NCBI GenBank assembly: GCA_964423615.1
Contig: CAYRFQ010000100.1
Span: forward strand, 1 to 28,941
DNA from: CAYRFQ01 sp964423615
Lineage (GTDB): Bacteria > Planctomycetota > Planctomycetia > Gemmatales > Gemmataceae
Direction of reading: 5' to 3'
DNA: 28,941 bases
The translations under genes were made by a program, and so were the position numbers. The notes under the pieces were generated by a model that ran no database searches, was not told where the DNA came from, and worked only from the letters and a program-made list of their open reading frames with translations. This document shows, in pieces, positions 1-8,500 of the stretch. Position 1 is the first letter of the stretch, and the number at the start of each line of letters is the position of its first letter.

Positions 1-6
1 GATTAG

Positions 7-381
7 CAATGGGGCCGAATTCGGAAAGAGGGATTTTCACAGATTGGACAGCTACTAACTGACAACGCCAATCAAATATTGTTGCCACGAAATCCCACTA
101 CTACAGCGGTGTTTGAGGAATTCATTCATGCAACCCAACACCGCACTGGACGGTTTAATAGGGCGGTTACAAGGTATGGAAACGATGTAGCAGAGAACCT
201 AATGGAGTGGGAGGCTGCGTACAGATTGATTCAAAACCAGAGGCAATGGCGGATTCCTATGTCCGAATCAGTTGAAACTATGCGTCGGTTTACTGGAATT
301 CACAGACAACTCCAACAACAGTTAGGCTTTGTCAACACTCATGATATTAGGAGAATTTTGAGAGAATTGAGGACACCATGA
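7..381 (+). CDS. C-terminal toxin-like metallopeptidase domain (partial or orphan)
   Basis: The reading frame is open from position 7 after an in-frame TAG at 4-6, and it ends with TGA at 379-381. No ATG is present; TTG at 79 is a possible start, but the protein-like stretch before it (GQLLTDNANQILLPRNP) suggests the domain begins further upstream. Visible motifs are a helix with EEFIHATQH and a later helix EWEAAYRLIQN followed by W-x-IP-x-SE. This resembles zincin-like peptidase toxin domains found at the C-termini of polymorphic toxins, where an ExxH-type helix is followed by a helix carrying a further acidic ligand. The stop overlaps the ATG of the next gene by 4 bp, the usual toxin-immunity arrangement. 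The family call is inference from motif pattern. The upstream stop could mean an orphan toxin module, a frameshifted toxin, or a gene start just inside the window. Confidence 0.5.
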   Translation, partial: QWGRIRKEGFSQIGQLLTDNANQILLPRNPTTTAVFEEFIHATQHRTGRFNRAVTRYGNDVAENLMEWEAAYRLIQNQRQWRIPMSESVETMRRFTGIHRQLQQQLGFVNTHDIRRILRELRTP

Positions 382-632
382 AGTTTTTATTCAAAGTAAT
401 GAACGCAGGTTATATGCCTACTGGAGATAGGTACTACCTGGACGTTAGAGTTGAGTCTGGAACTGTTGAAGTTGGGGATGTTGGAATTGTTGAGGACATG
501 ACTAACTGTAAGATTTCGATACGATCTGTGGGAATTGCCAGTGGATCAGGTGCAAAGGGGTTAATCCCTCTAACAATTGATCCACCGTCTATCGAAATCT
601 CTGAGCTTCAAGGGAGAATCGTCACAGGTTGA
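378..632 (+). CDS. Small EF-Tu domain II-like beta-barrel protein, possible immunity protein
   Basis: The product has 84 residues and is translationally coupled to the preceding toxin-like gene (ATGA overlap at 378-381). Its pattern matches translation-factor domain 2 (EF-Tu domain II): an initial strand FLFKVMNAGYMPTGDRYYLDVRVESGTV, then VGD, a middle strand, and IEISELQGRIVTG at the end. The order 'grg-y-tG-v-v-sGtv-vGD ... l-G-iv-G' is diagnostic of that fold. There is no GTPase domain, so it cannot be an elongation factor. Position directly after a toxin-like domain suggests an immunity protein; a stand-alone EF-Tu-like barrel could act by decoy or by binding the toxin. That role is inference. 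The fold assignment is fairly good, the function is not shown by sequence. Confidence 0.6.
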   Translation: MKFLFKVMNAGYMPTGDRYYLDVRVESGTVEVGDVGIVEDMTNCKISIRSVGIASGSGAKGLIPLTIDPPSIEISELQGRIVTG

Positions 633-676
633 TGTTTGCAATCCGATTGCCCTGGCCCGCACCCACCAGGGCTTTT

Positions 677-871
677 TCATTCCCCTCCATGCTGCCCGTT
701 ATCGTCGGGCTTGAACCCAAAATAAAACCGTGGCTTCTCCTGCACCGTCAGTGTGCCAACCACGCCATCGTTCTTCCTCTTTACCTGCACCAGTGGCTTG
801 CTGTAGGCCATCACGATGAAGTTTCTAGCAAGCTCTCTGGTGTCCCACACTTGACCGTATTCGGCTTCCAA
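677..871 (-). CDS. Small conserved planctomycete domain protein (unknown function)
   Basis: The product is 64 residues from a TTG start at 871. The frame is open back to about 905 but contains no ATG. The core, VWDTRELARNFIVMAYSKP followed by LVQVKRKNDGVVGTL and PRFYFGF, resembles a short family I associate with Gemmata-type planctomycetes (a WxTxELxxDFxVxxFxxPxVxVxRKxDGxxGxLxFxxxPRxYF pattern). The domain looks complete. No function is known to me. It lies beside an IS66 remnant, so the 5' end and promoter may be damaged. It is the best single hint in the left flank for the host lineage. Confidence 0.5.
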   Translation of the reverse strand: MEAEYGQVWDTRELARNFIVMAYSKPLVQVKRKNDGVVGTLTVQEKPRFYFGFKPDDNGQHGGE

Positions 872-997
872 CTGCTCTGTGGTCTGGGGAGCAGCTTGGA
901 CTTTTGATCAACTTCTGCCTTCTCACATCTCCGCCATCTTCGCATTTCCTGAGGCACCCTTCTACTCTACCCTGGCAACTGGAACACGAAGCGTTGT

Positions 998-1235
998 AAA
1001 AGGCGGTGCTGCACGCCGACGAAACTGGCTGTGGTGCTTCGCCGATCCAGACCTGAGTTTTTTTCATTCACGGTAACCGCAGCGACCAAGGTGCGGATGC
1101 CCAAGCGGTGTTCATGTCGATCTTCCACGCCCTGAAAAAGCGGGGCCACAATCCGATCGTGACGATGACCAAAGCGCTAACCACTTATTTCCAACCCGGC
1201 CAACTTCCACCGCTGCCAACGAAAGTCACTTCCGG
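998..1235 (+). pseudogene. IS66-family transposase remnant (TnpC, deleted and frameshifted)
   Basis: Pieces of an IS66 transposase are read in different plus-strand frames. The motif VLHADETG, around the first catalytic Asp, starts near 1001. RRNWLWCFADPDLSFF, the strand after it, runs to about 1066. HGNRSDQGADAQAVFMS and HALKKRGHNP up to GQLPPLP form the typical C-terminus and end near 1230. The centre of the catalytic domain is missing between the second and third pieces, and there are frame changes. There is no intact TnpA/TnpB partner and no obvious terminal inverted repeats. It is a dead insertion scar; a second IS66 scar lies near 13 kb. Confidence 0.7.
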
Positions 1236-1263
1236 TCAGTCACGTGTTACGGTGAAAGTGGTT

Positions 1264-2118
1264 TTAGATCCAAATCTTAACGCGTTCCATCAACTTAGGT
1301 GGTAACTTCTTCTCGACGGTCTTCAAGACCTCGTTCGGATGGTACCTCGTGCTGAAGTGGGAGCAGATGATCAGCTCATTTTGAAATCGGTCGGCTCGTT
1401 CGATGAAGTCATCGATGTGAATGTGGCCGAATTTGTGAATTTTCTCGCGACGGTGTCCGGCCCGGACAAAGCTCAATTCGGTGATCAGAATTTTGGCTTC
1501 GTAGACGGGTGGAAAGTTATCCAATCCTTCCGGGCTAGTGTCGCCAGTGTAGGCCAGGATCGGTGCCCGCACTTCCTTGGTGACTTCCGTTCCGCTGAGG
1601 CGCAAATCACGAATCTCGTTTCCGGAAAGACCGTGATATTCTTCCTTGAGCTTCTTGCGACGGTCCCACACGAGGAATCCGAATGACGGAACTGTGTGGG
1701 TCGTTTCGAAGGGCGTGACAATGTGTTCTCGCGATAACTCGATTTCTTGTCCGTGAGTGACACCATTGAGTTGGCACACTTGGCGGCCACGGTCAAGGCG
1801 TTGCATGACTTGCAGTAAGCGGCGGATGTCGTCGATGTTGGTTTCTGGTAGATAGATCGTTGGCGGTTCCATCTTCATCATTCGACGCCGTGCGACGTAG
1901 ACGGGCAACGCAGCGGCGTGGTCCAGGTGACAGTGCGACAAGAACCACGTTGGCGTGCCCATGAAGTCCCATGGCTGGGCTCCGAGGTCGAAACCAACTT
2001 TCAATTCTGGAATTCGCCAGTAACTTTGGACTGCTGCCCGCGAATATCCTTCGATGGTGTAATTTCCGTGTTTGTGAGTCAGAAACGGAGCGTTCTCAAC
2101 CATGTGCCATCCAGCCAT
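1264..2118 (-). CDS. RNase Z-like metallo-beta-lactamase-fold hydrolase
   Basis: The product is 284 residues from the ATG at 2118; an in-frame GTG at 2136 is an alternative. Zinc-site motifs of the metallo-beta-lactamase fold are present: SHCHLDHAAALP near residues 61-72 (HxHxDH), TTHTVPSFGF near the middle (the HxVPSxGY-like motif of RNase Z/ElaC), AYTGDTSPE (the bridging Asp) and FSTRYHP near the C-terminus (last His). The order fits tRNase Z-type nucleases, which cut the 3' trailer of tRNA precursors, but the flexible exosite arm of classical RNase Z is not evident. A different phosphodiesterase activity is possible. It is cytoplasmic, without signal peptide. It stands alone on the minus strand, about 260 bp downstream of the metal-response unit. 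Confidence 0.75.
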   Translation of the reverse strand: MAGWHMVENAPFLTHKHGNYTIEGYSRAAVQSYWRIPELKVGFDLGAQPWDFMGTPTWFLSHCHLDHAAALPVYVARRRMMKMEPPTIYLPETNIDDIRRLLQVMQRLDRGRQVCQLNGVTHGQEIELSREHIVTPFETTHTVPSFGFLVWDRRKKLKEEYHGLSGNEIRDLRLSGTEVTKEVRAPILAYTGDTSPEGLDNFPPVYEAKILITELSFVRAGHRREKIHKFGHIHIDDFIERADRFQNELIICSHFSTRYHPNEVLKTVEKKLPPKLMERVKIWI

Positions 2119-2376
2119 ATCGTGTCGCGTTTTCACAAGCAGTCAACATGCAACCACTATACGAAAACCTGGACACGAAATCAGCCAGGTTGGTTCCGGT
2201 GTGGGATGAAAGCCGAGCGACGAAAGGATGGGACTGGGCCGTGAGTTTGCGGGAGAATGCACGACACGACGCACACCACGGCCTTTTTCTGCAGTCCTGA
2301 TTGGTCGTCGCTCCGCGGTTGTCGAACGCTTCAAACCCAACTGTGGTGGATCGTCCGACCCGTGTCATCGTGTTGG

Positions 2377-2721
2377 TTAGGCTTGCTCGAGCGGTCCGTG
2401 ATCATCGCAGTGGTCGCCGTGCGGATGGTGGAGGTGGCCATCAACGAGATAATCGACGTGGTCGCCGTGCGGTACGGCTTCGTGACCGCAGTTGGGCCCA
2501 TGAACGTGACCAGCTTCGTGACCGTTGCAGGAATGTTGCGGTGTACAATCGGCTGGGTTCTTGTCATTGACTTCGAGGGAGTGACATTCGACGCCGTTTT
2601 CTGCGACGTGATGCAGGTGGCCGTCGTGGAGGTAATCGATGTGGTCGTTGTGCTTTACGGCTTTGTGGCCGCAGCCAGGACCGTGTTGGTGGTCATGGTT
2701 GGGGTGAGTTGGTTGCGTCAT
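2377..2721 (-). CDS. Histidine-rich metal-binding protein
   Basis: The product has 114 residues, about a quarter of them His, with two copies of a module: GCGHKAVKHNDHIDYLHDGH with LHH, and NCGHEAVPHGDHVDYLVDGH with LHH. Each module carries a Cys and about eight His, so it should bind zinc or another soft divalent cation. No signal peptide or membrane segment is visible, which suggests a cytoplasmic metal buffer or chaperone. Its ATG overlaps the stop of the upstream repressor gene by 4 bp, so the two are co-translated. This context predicts induction by excess metal when the repressor releases DNA. A C-terminal tail rich in HGDHCDDHG adds further ligands. The metal identity is inference. Confidence 0.75.
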   Translation of the reverse strand: MTQPTHPNHDHQHGPGCGHKAVKHNDHIDYLHDGHLHHVAENGVECHSLEVNDKNPADCTPQHSCNGHEAGHVHGPNCGHEAVPHGDHVDYLVDGHLHHPHGDHCDDHGPLEQA

Positions 2722-3200
2722 TTCTTTTTGTCCTTTCGACTGTTGGGGTTCTTGGACATCTTTGATTTTTCGCGAGGATGTACCTGAGAGTCTTCCTCAG
2801 CGGATGTTCCTGGTGGAGATTCTGCCGAGGTCGAACCTTCGGGTTCCTCAGCGTGCTCGATGGCGTTGTTGAGTAATTTCAGGACGTGGTCGTCGGCCAG
2901 CGAGTAGTAAATATGTGTTCCTTCGCGACGCCGAGTCACGAGCCTTTCTGTGTGGAGCAACCGGAGTCGTTGGGACACGGTGGGGAACTTCTCTCCCAGT
3001 GCCTCGACGATTTCCGAAACACACCATTCCCGTTCGGCCAACAGCAATAACAGCCTCAGTCGTCCTCCATCACCGAGTGCACGAAAAAGTCTCTCGACTT
3101 TTTCGAGGACGAGGGTTTGGGGAAACGACGATGCGGCCTTGTCCTTTGTATGGTCTCCCGGATGGCAGTTTGGAAAGTCTGTGATGATCCACCTCGCCAC
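2718..3200 (-). CDS. ArsR/SmtB-family metal-sensing repressor
   Basis: The product has 160 residues from a GTG start at 3200. Its central winged helix-turn-helix is LFRALGDGGRLRLLLLLAE, EWCVSEIVEALG, and the recognition region FPTVSQRLRLLHTERLVTRR ending in GTHIYYSL, the ArsR signature. The last helix carries D103-x-H105, ten residues, then H116-x2-E119, exactly the alpha-5 DxHx10Hx2(E/H) zinc site of SmtB/CzrA/ZiaR sensors. A Cys (C60) sits before the HTH, as in some SmtB relatives. The N-terminal CHPGDH stretch may add ligands, and the C-terminal 40 residues are a low-complexity Ser/Glu/Lys tail. It probably represses itself and the His-rich gene through the operator at its start. Confidence 0.85.
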   Translation of the reverse strand: MARWIITDFPNCHPGDHTKDKAASSFPQTLVLEKVERLFRALGDGGRLRLLLLLAEREWCVSEIVEALGEKFPTVSQRLRLLHTERLVTRRREGTHIYYSLADDHVLKLLNNAIEHAEEPEGSTSAESPPGTSAEEDSQVHPREKSKMSKNPNSRKDKKK

Positions 3201-3207
3201 TAGTTTG

Positions 3208-3229
3208 CTATTTCAACAACTCATGAAAT
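3208..3229. promoter_or_regulatory. Candidate SmtB/ArsR-type operator
   Basis: A perfect inverted repeat TATTTCA-N8-TGAAATA lies 8 bp upstream of the GTG start of the repressor, in an AT-rich patch. SmtB/ArsR-family operators are imperfect TGAA-containing dyads at the promoter of the regulated gene, so the location and sequence suit autoregulation. There is no experimental support. Confidence 0.5.
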
Positions 3230-3240
3230 AATAAATAATA

Positions 3241-3534
3241 ACTCGGAATTCGTCAAGCCAAATGACTCTGGGAGAGAAAAGCCAGAACGTAATTCGGAAG
3301 ATTGTGGCGGTGATGACGAGATGACGAGTTCGTTTTCGTTGTCATCGGAGAGAACGAATCCGGCCACGATGGCTACCGAAAACCAATGACAAGAAAGCGT
3401 TTGGACACTCCAGAGGTCACCTAACGGCGGCGGAGGCTCGTCGCTTTTGGCTCTGGTTGGGGGTTGCTTGTGGCTGGGTTGGAAAAGGGAATGGAAACAG
3501 AGTTGGGTTAGTGCATACGTTATTTCGCGTATGA
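3241..3534. other. Intergenic region, no supported gene
   Basis: About 300 bp lie between the repressor promoter and a hairpin at 3535. The only open frames are short, lack start signals and show no family resemblance. I see no repeats here beyond an AT-rich start that may hold the repressor promoter. Confidence 0.4.
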
Positions 3535-3572
3535 AAACCCTTGAGACGTGTGGTTGTCCGTCTCAGGGGTTT
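3535..3572 (-). terminator. Hairpin, probable terminator of the EF-hand gene
   Basis: The arms AAACCCTTGAGAC and GTCTCAGGGGTTT pair over 13 bp with one G-T wobble around a 12-nt loop. Read on the minus strand, the stem is followed by TTTTC. It lies about 145 bp downstream of the EF-hand gene end. The T-run is short, so the terminator call is moderate. Confidence 0.45.
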
Positions 3573-3716
3573 ACACAATCAAGATCGGTAATGAGAAAGG
3601 ATGGTTCGACCGACTTCCTGGGTTGGCTCTCAAGGTAGACATGTTTTTCACTGGCCCATTGGCCTGAAGGACGAGGGGCAAACCTGTTGAGCCGTAAAGT
3701 CCAAAACTCTGGGGAG

Positions 3717-4484
3717 TTACTGTTTGGGCGAGTAGTTTTCGAATTCACGTCGGGTCAAATATCCGTTGTTGTCGGCATCCATTTGGGCGAACTGTCTGGC
3801 GAACGGAGAGTTCTGCAGTTCGGCTCGGGTGACTCGGCCGTTCGCATCGGCGTCGAAAGAGTCAAAGTCCCGGGCGGGTCGGCCACCTCGAAACCCTGGG
3901 CGTCCTTTTTGTCTCGTTTGGCCCTTGGCGAACGTTTGCACGAGTGTACGGATTTCCTTTTGGTCGAGGGCGGCATCGCCGTTTTTGTCGAACCGTCCAA
4001 AAGCTGGAGCCAGTTTGGCCGAGGCTTCTTTGCGTGTAATCTTACCGTCCCCGTTTTTGTCCATTGCCATGATGCGTTGGAAGATGAACTTGGCACGTTG
4101 GTTTTGTTTGGTGGCCGTCTTCGGCTGAGTCTTTTTGGGAGCGGTTTTCGGTGTTTCTCTTTGGAGTTGGGTCACGAATCGACGTATGAAAGTCAAATAC
4201 TGAGCGACTTCAGCCTGATCAAGTTTATCGTTGGAGTCTTTGTCGAGTCGGGGGAAGCCGCGTTGCAAGAATTTTGGGGCTTCGACCTTGTCGATGTTTT
4301 CGTTCTTGTTTTTGTCGTAGAGCTTGATGAACTCAGCCGGTTTGAGCTTAGCGAGCTTTCCGAACCTGGCGAGAATTTGTTGCTTTTGGGCTTCGGTGAA
4401 CTTTTTCTTTTGGGGTCCTTGTGCCGAAGCAAACGTCATCGGCAAAAAGGCCAAGACCACGAGTCCGAGGCTCATACGAATCAT
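3717..4484 (-). CDS. Secreted EF-hand calcium-binding protein
   Basis: The product has 255 residues. The start at 4484 gives a clean signal peptide (MIRMSLGLVVLAFLPMTFASAQ), so the longer 4529 start is unlikely. Six EF-hand loops are visible: DKNKNENIDKVE, DKDSNDKLDQAE, DKNGDGKITRKE, DKNGDAALDQKE, DADANGRVTRAE and DADNNGYLTRRE. They occur as three pairs separated by a Lys/Pro/Thr-rich linker and by a Gly/Arg-rich linker (QKGRPGFRGGRPARD). Most loops have Asp or Asn at positions 1, 3 and 5 and Asp or Glu at 12; position 6 is not always Gly. Such secreted EF-hand proteins are common in planctomycetes. It may bind calcium in the periplasm or on the surface; the partner is unknown. Confidence 0.85.
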   Translation of the reverse strand: MIRMSLGLVVLAFLPMTFASAQGPQKKKFTEAQKQQILARFGKLAKLKPAEFIKLYDKNKNENIDKVEAPKFLQRGFPRLDKDSNDKLDQAEVAQYLTFIRRFVTQLQRETPKTAPKKTQPKTATKQNQRAKFIFQRIMAMDKNGDGKITRKEASAKLAPAFGRFDKNGDAALDQKEIRTLVQTFAKGQTRQKGRPGFRGGRPARDFDSFDADANGRVTRAELQNSPFARQFAQMDADNNGYLTRREFENYSPKQ

Positions 4485-5028
4485 TTGGCAAACTCCCGTG
4501 AACACCGTCGCGCTTTGTTCCCTCACCAAGACGGTTTCGGACGCGACCGGCTACTAGTGTTAGTTGCTGTCTTCCTTAACAACCCCGGTTTCCGTTTGAA
4601 GTTTCGGTTTCCTGAGGAAGCGGCAGGGACGCGACCGAGAGTGTGTTTTGATCAGCGATCAGGAACTCCAACCCGACGGCATCGGTTTGTAGTGTCCGGC
4701 ACACGATAGCGAGGGGAGGAACGACACTCGTTGGGTGGGTCCTGCGGTTAGGGGGAAAGGGCGTCGTCAAAACCTTCCGATCACACGTTGCAGCAAACCG
4801 AGCAGAAGTTCATTTCGCGATCCAAGTGGTTAATTTTGGTAATTCGACGATTTTTATGAAAATGACACGGCGTCCAATCCTATTGTATTGTGGGGAGATG
4901 CGCGCAGGGGCGGCCGGAGAACTCGAAAACGCGCCGAAACGGCGATTTTTCGAGGTTCGTTTTCCATAAGTCACTGTTATGCATGGACATGCGGAAAATG
5001 AGAGGTGTCAAAAAGGTGCAATTTAGGT

Positions 5029-5072
5029 GCAGGTTTACTACAAGTTTAGCGCAGGTTTACTACAAGTTTAGC
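5029..5072. repeat. 22-bp direct tandem repeat
   Basis: The 22-bp unit beginning GCAGGTTTACTAC and ending AAGTTTAGC occurs twice in direct succession at 5029-5050 and 5051-5072. Partial echoes follow (TTTTAGCGCAGG, and GGTTTTTGTC twice). It lies in the gene-free region upstream of the WD40 gene. Function is unknown; slippage is the simplest origin. Confidence 0.8.
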
Positions 5073-5499
5073 GCAGTTTTAGCGCAGGTTTTTGTCATTT
5101 TTGGACCGGTTTTTGTCGGAAAGGTGAGGGGTCTTGGTTCGGAGGAGATCGTGGGATGGAAATTTCGCAATTTTTTTCAAAAAAATCGGACAGTCATTCC
5201 GTTCGCGTCTCCTACGCGCCGTGGCGAACCCCTCCGAAGAAGCGGACGGCCTATCGATGAATGGACCTGCAACTCTGGTTCACGGCTCCACACTTTTGCT
5301 GGTTCATGGCTTCCAGTTCGACCGACCATCGACTGCATTTGTTCGCTTGCTCCTTGTCGGCTCGGGCCTATTGTTGACAGTCCTCGACACGCATGCGACA
5401 CTGAACCATCCGAATCGGTATGACCAACAAGTTCTCCCCAAGCGAATTCCCGGCTTTGGTGGTTTCTGTTGGTAGCAATTCCCGCCACGCACTCACCCC

Positions 5500-5504
5500 G
5501 GAGG
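5500..5504 (+). promoter_or_regulatory. Shine-Dalgarno of the WD40 gene
   Basis: GGAGG lies 10 nt before the ATG at 5515. This supports that start, which also yields a signal-peptide N-terminus. Confidence 0.65.
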
Positions 5505-5514
5505 TTGTCTGCTC

Positions 5515-8500
5515 ATGCAAGGTTGCAAAAAAAATCACTACCTCATCGTCGTCCTGGGCCTTGCAGTCTCGTTTGGCTGGTTCAGTCTTGGGGGAGGCCA
5601 GGCAGGACAAAACGAAAAGTCGCCAGCGGTCGTCCGCACCTTCAAGGGACACAAGAACGTTGTGTACGGTGTGGCGTTCTCACCCAAGGGCAAATATTTG
5701 GTCACAGGGAGTTGGGACAAAACTCTCAAAATGTGGGACGTGAATTCGGGAAAGGTCATTCGCACGTTTGGTGGACCGAGTGGACACAAGGAAATGGTGT
5801 TGACCGTCGATGTTAGCCCGGACGGTCGGTATATTGCATCGGGAGGGCAGGACCGGCAACTCAAGATTTGGGATCTTCCCAGCACCGACGCCAGACAACA
5901 ACTCGATGCCAAGCAAGAACTCACAGGTGTCGATGTTAGTCCAGACGGAAAAAAGCTCGCTATTGCTGGCAAGGATGGCGTGGTTCGAATCCACAACTCC
6001 GCCGACTTCAAGAAACTCCTGGAACTTACGGGACATGACGGCGAGGTGAAGTCTGTTCAGTTCAGCGCCAACGGAGCTGTTGTCGGTAGTAGTGGAGTCG
6101 ATGGAACGCTGCGGTTCTGGAACTCGGCGAATGGTCAACTGATCAACGTCATCGGTGCCCACGAAGGGGCAGTCAACGATCTTGTCATTCATCCGAACAA
6201 CTCGAATGCCTATTCCGTGGGCGAAGATGGGGCACTCCGCTTCTGGCAACTGACTGCGGCGAAACCTCGCGAGTTCACACCGATGGCCAAGGACATCGTT
6301 GTGATGGAGGTTTCGCCAGATGGCAACCAAGTCTTCACCGCGAGTGCAGACCAGAAGATTCGCGTGAGTAACTATGTCAACGGGCAGAGACGCCGTGAGC
6401 TTGTCGGCGCCACCTCCCAGGTGCTTTCCGCAGGCTTCAATTCGAATGCGTCGCAAGTCGCGGCGGGGATGAAGGACGGCAGCGTTGTTGTCTGGAACAA
6501 CGGCAACGGTCAGATCATGGGCAAGGTCATCGCTCATGACCAAGTCACGGGGGTGAGTATCCGGCCCCAAAACGATCAGATGGCGACGGTGGGGAGTGAT
6601 GGATTGCTCAAGGTGTGGAACCTTCCGATTCGGTCCACAAAGTCCATGAAGCATCCGCAAGAAATTATGACCGCAGCCATGCGAAGTGATGGCTCGCGAG
6701 TCTACACCGGGGGTAAAGACAAGATTGTTCGCTCGTGGGTCTTGAGTAACAACGCCCTGGAACGACAGTTTACTGGACACCCAACGGCCGTGACGGCTAT
6801 CGCCGTCAGTCCGAACGGGGCGTATCTTGCGTCTGCTGGAGAGGATGGTGTCATCCGCTTCTGGAACCAAAGCAACGGACAACTCACGACGAAGATCGGG
6901 GGACACGCCGGAATTGTGACGTCACTTTCGTTCAACTCGCAAAGCAACCGGCTTGCTTCGTGTTCGGCCGATGGGACTGTGAAGGTGTGGCAGCTTCCGG
7001 TGACTGACTCCAGGTCACTCGGACACCCCGACCAGGTAACGAGTGTTGTCATCACTCCTGATGGAACCCGAGCCGTCACTGGGTGTAACGACAAGCAAGT
7101 GCGGTTGTGGAACCTGAGTAACGGAGGTCTCGAACGGGCTTTCGGGGGGCACACGTTGGCCATTCGAGCAGTTGGGGTGAGTGGCAATGGGCAGTTCGTC
7201 GTTGGTGGAGGAGACGATAAATCCTTTTCGGTTTGGAATCTCGGCAACGGTCAGGTGATCAAGAAAATCACTGTTCCCAACGTCATCCAAGCGATTGCGT
7301 TGAACCGCGATGGAAAACTCGCTGTGGCTGGACTTGCTGACAACTCGATCAAGGTCTTTGACGTTGCCAAAGCCAAAGAGAAAGCCAACTTTGCCGGTCA
7401 TCAAGGTGCCATCACTGGGCTGGCTTATACCAACGGGGACAAGTTACTCGTGTCTTCGAGTGCGGACAAAACCATCCGAGTCTGGGACACGGCAAACGGA
7501 AAAGTAAGAACGACGATCACACATACCGGTCCGGTGGATGCCATGGCCGTGAGTGTTGACGGGCAATTGGTAGCTGGTGGGTCGGGCAAGTCGATCGGTA
7601 TCTGGAACGTCGCCGACGGTAAAAACATCGCGACACTGAGTGCCAAGAATAAGGTGCAATCGCTCAGCTTCTCGGGAAATGCCAAACGACTCGTCGTTGG
7701 TGAACAGGACAATGCGGCTCGAATTTATGACCTTAACGGCGACCTCGTCGAGTTCTTCCCACACAAAGAGGCTGTTACCGCGGTCGCGTTCCATAAGGAT
7801 GGCAAACGTATCGTCTCGACAAGCTCCGACAAACAAGCAAGAGTCTGGACATCGGCAGGGGTTTGGCAGGACGCTCAGAAGAAACCTCTCCGCCAAGTCG
7901 TATTCACTGCCAAGAACCATGTTGTCTGTGGCGGTGACGACAACGCCGTCGTTGTGCGTGACGGGAATACCGGGAAAGTGCTTCAAAATATTGCGGCTCA
8001 CAATGGTGCGGTGGTGGGCCTCGACGCAAACACCGACGGCAGTTTGATTGCGTCGGCGGGGGTCGACAAGTCCATCAAAGTGTGGAATGTCGCTGACAAA
8101 GGAACTCCCAAAACAACGATCACTCTTGAGCACGCGCCATCGAGTTTGGATATTTCACCAGACGGAACGAAACTCATCGTCGGCGTGGGAGAGGATAAAA
8201 AAGGCTATGCTCAAGTCTTCGACATTACCACGGGGCAACTCGTTCAGGAGTTCGAGAAACGCAATGGGAAGATTACATCGGTCGCGTTCCACACCGATAA
8301 TCGGACGATCGTAACGACGGGCACCGACAAGGAGGCTCACGTCGACTACGTAGGTGTCTTCAAGGTTCTCGATGCTCACAAAGACGGAGCGACGGCGGTT
8401 CATTTCAGCAACAATGGAGTCCAAGCTGTGACCGGTGGAGCGGATAAAACTGTCAAACTTTGGGACCTCAACCAAGGCAAAGTGCTCCGAACGTTTGCCA

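Larger units (their letters stand above)
4485..5514. other. Long intergenic region before the WD40 gene
   Basis: About 1 kb has no convincing gene on either strand: the open frames have no recognisable domain and overlap each other. It holds AT-rich stretches around 4830-4890 and 5160-5190 that could contain promoters for the divergent EF-hand and WD40 genes, and the short tandem repeat at 5029-5072. Confidence 0.4.

Noticed and set aside
3687..4709. A 340-codon plus-strand frame opposite the EF-hand gene
   Set aside because: It is the antisense shadow of a clear signal-peptide and EF-hand protein; its composition is unlike any family.
4890..5423. A 177-codon plus-strand frame before the WD40 gene
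   Set aside because: It runs across the tandem repeat, has no recognisable domain or ribosome-binding site, and overlaps other equally poor frames.
5680..6906. Long minus-strand frames (up to 408 codons) within the WD40 gene
   Set aside because: They mirror the repetitive WD40 coding sequence and have no domains of their own.
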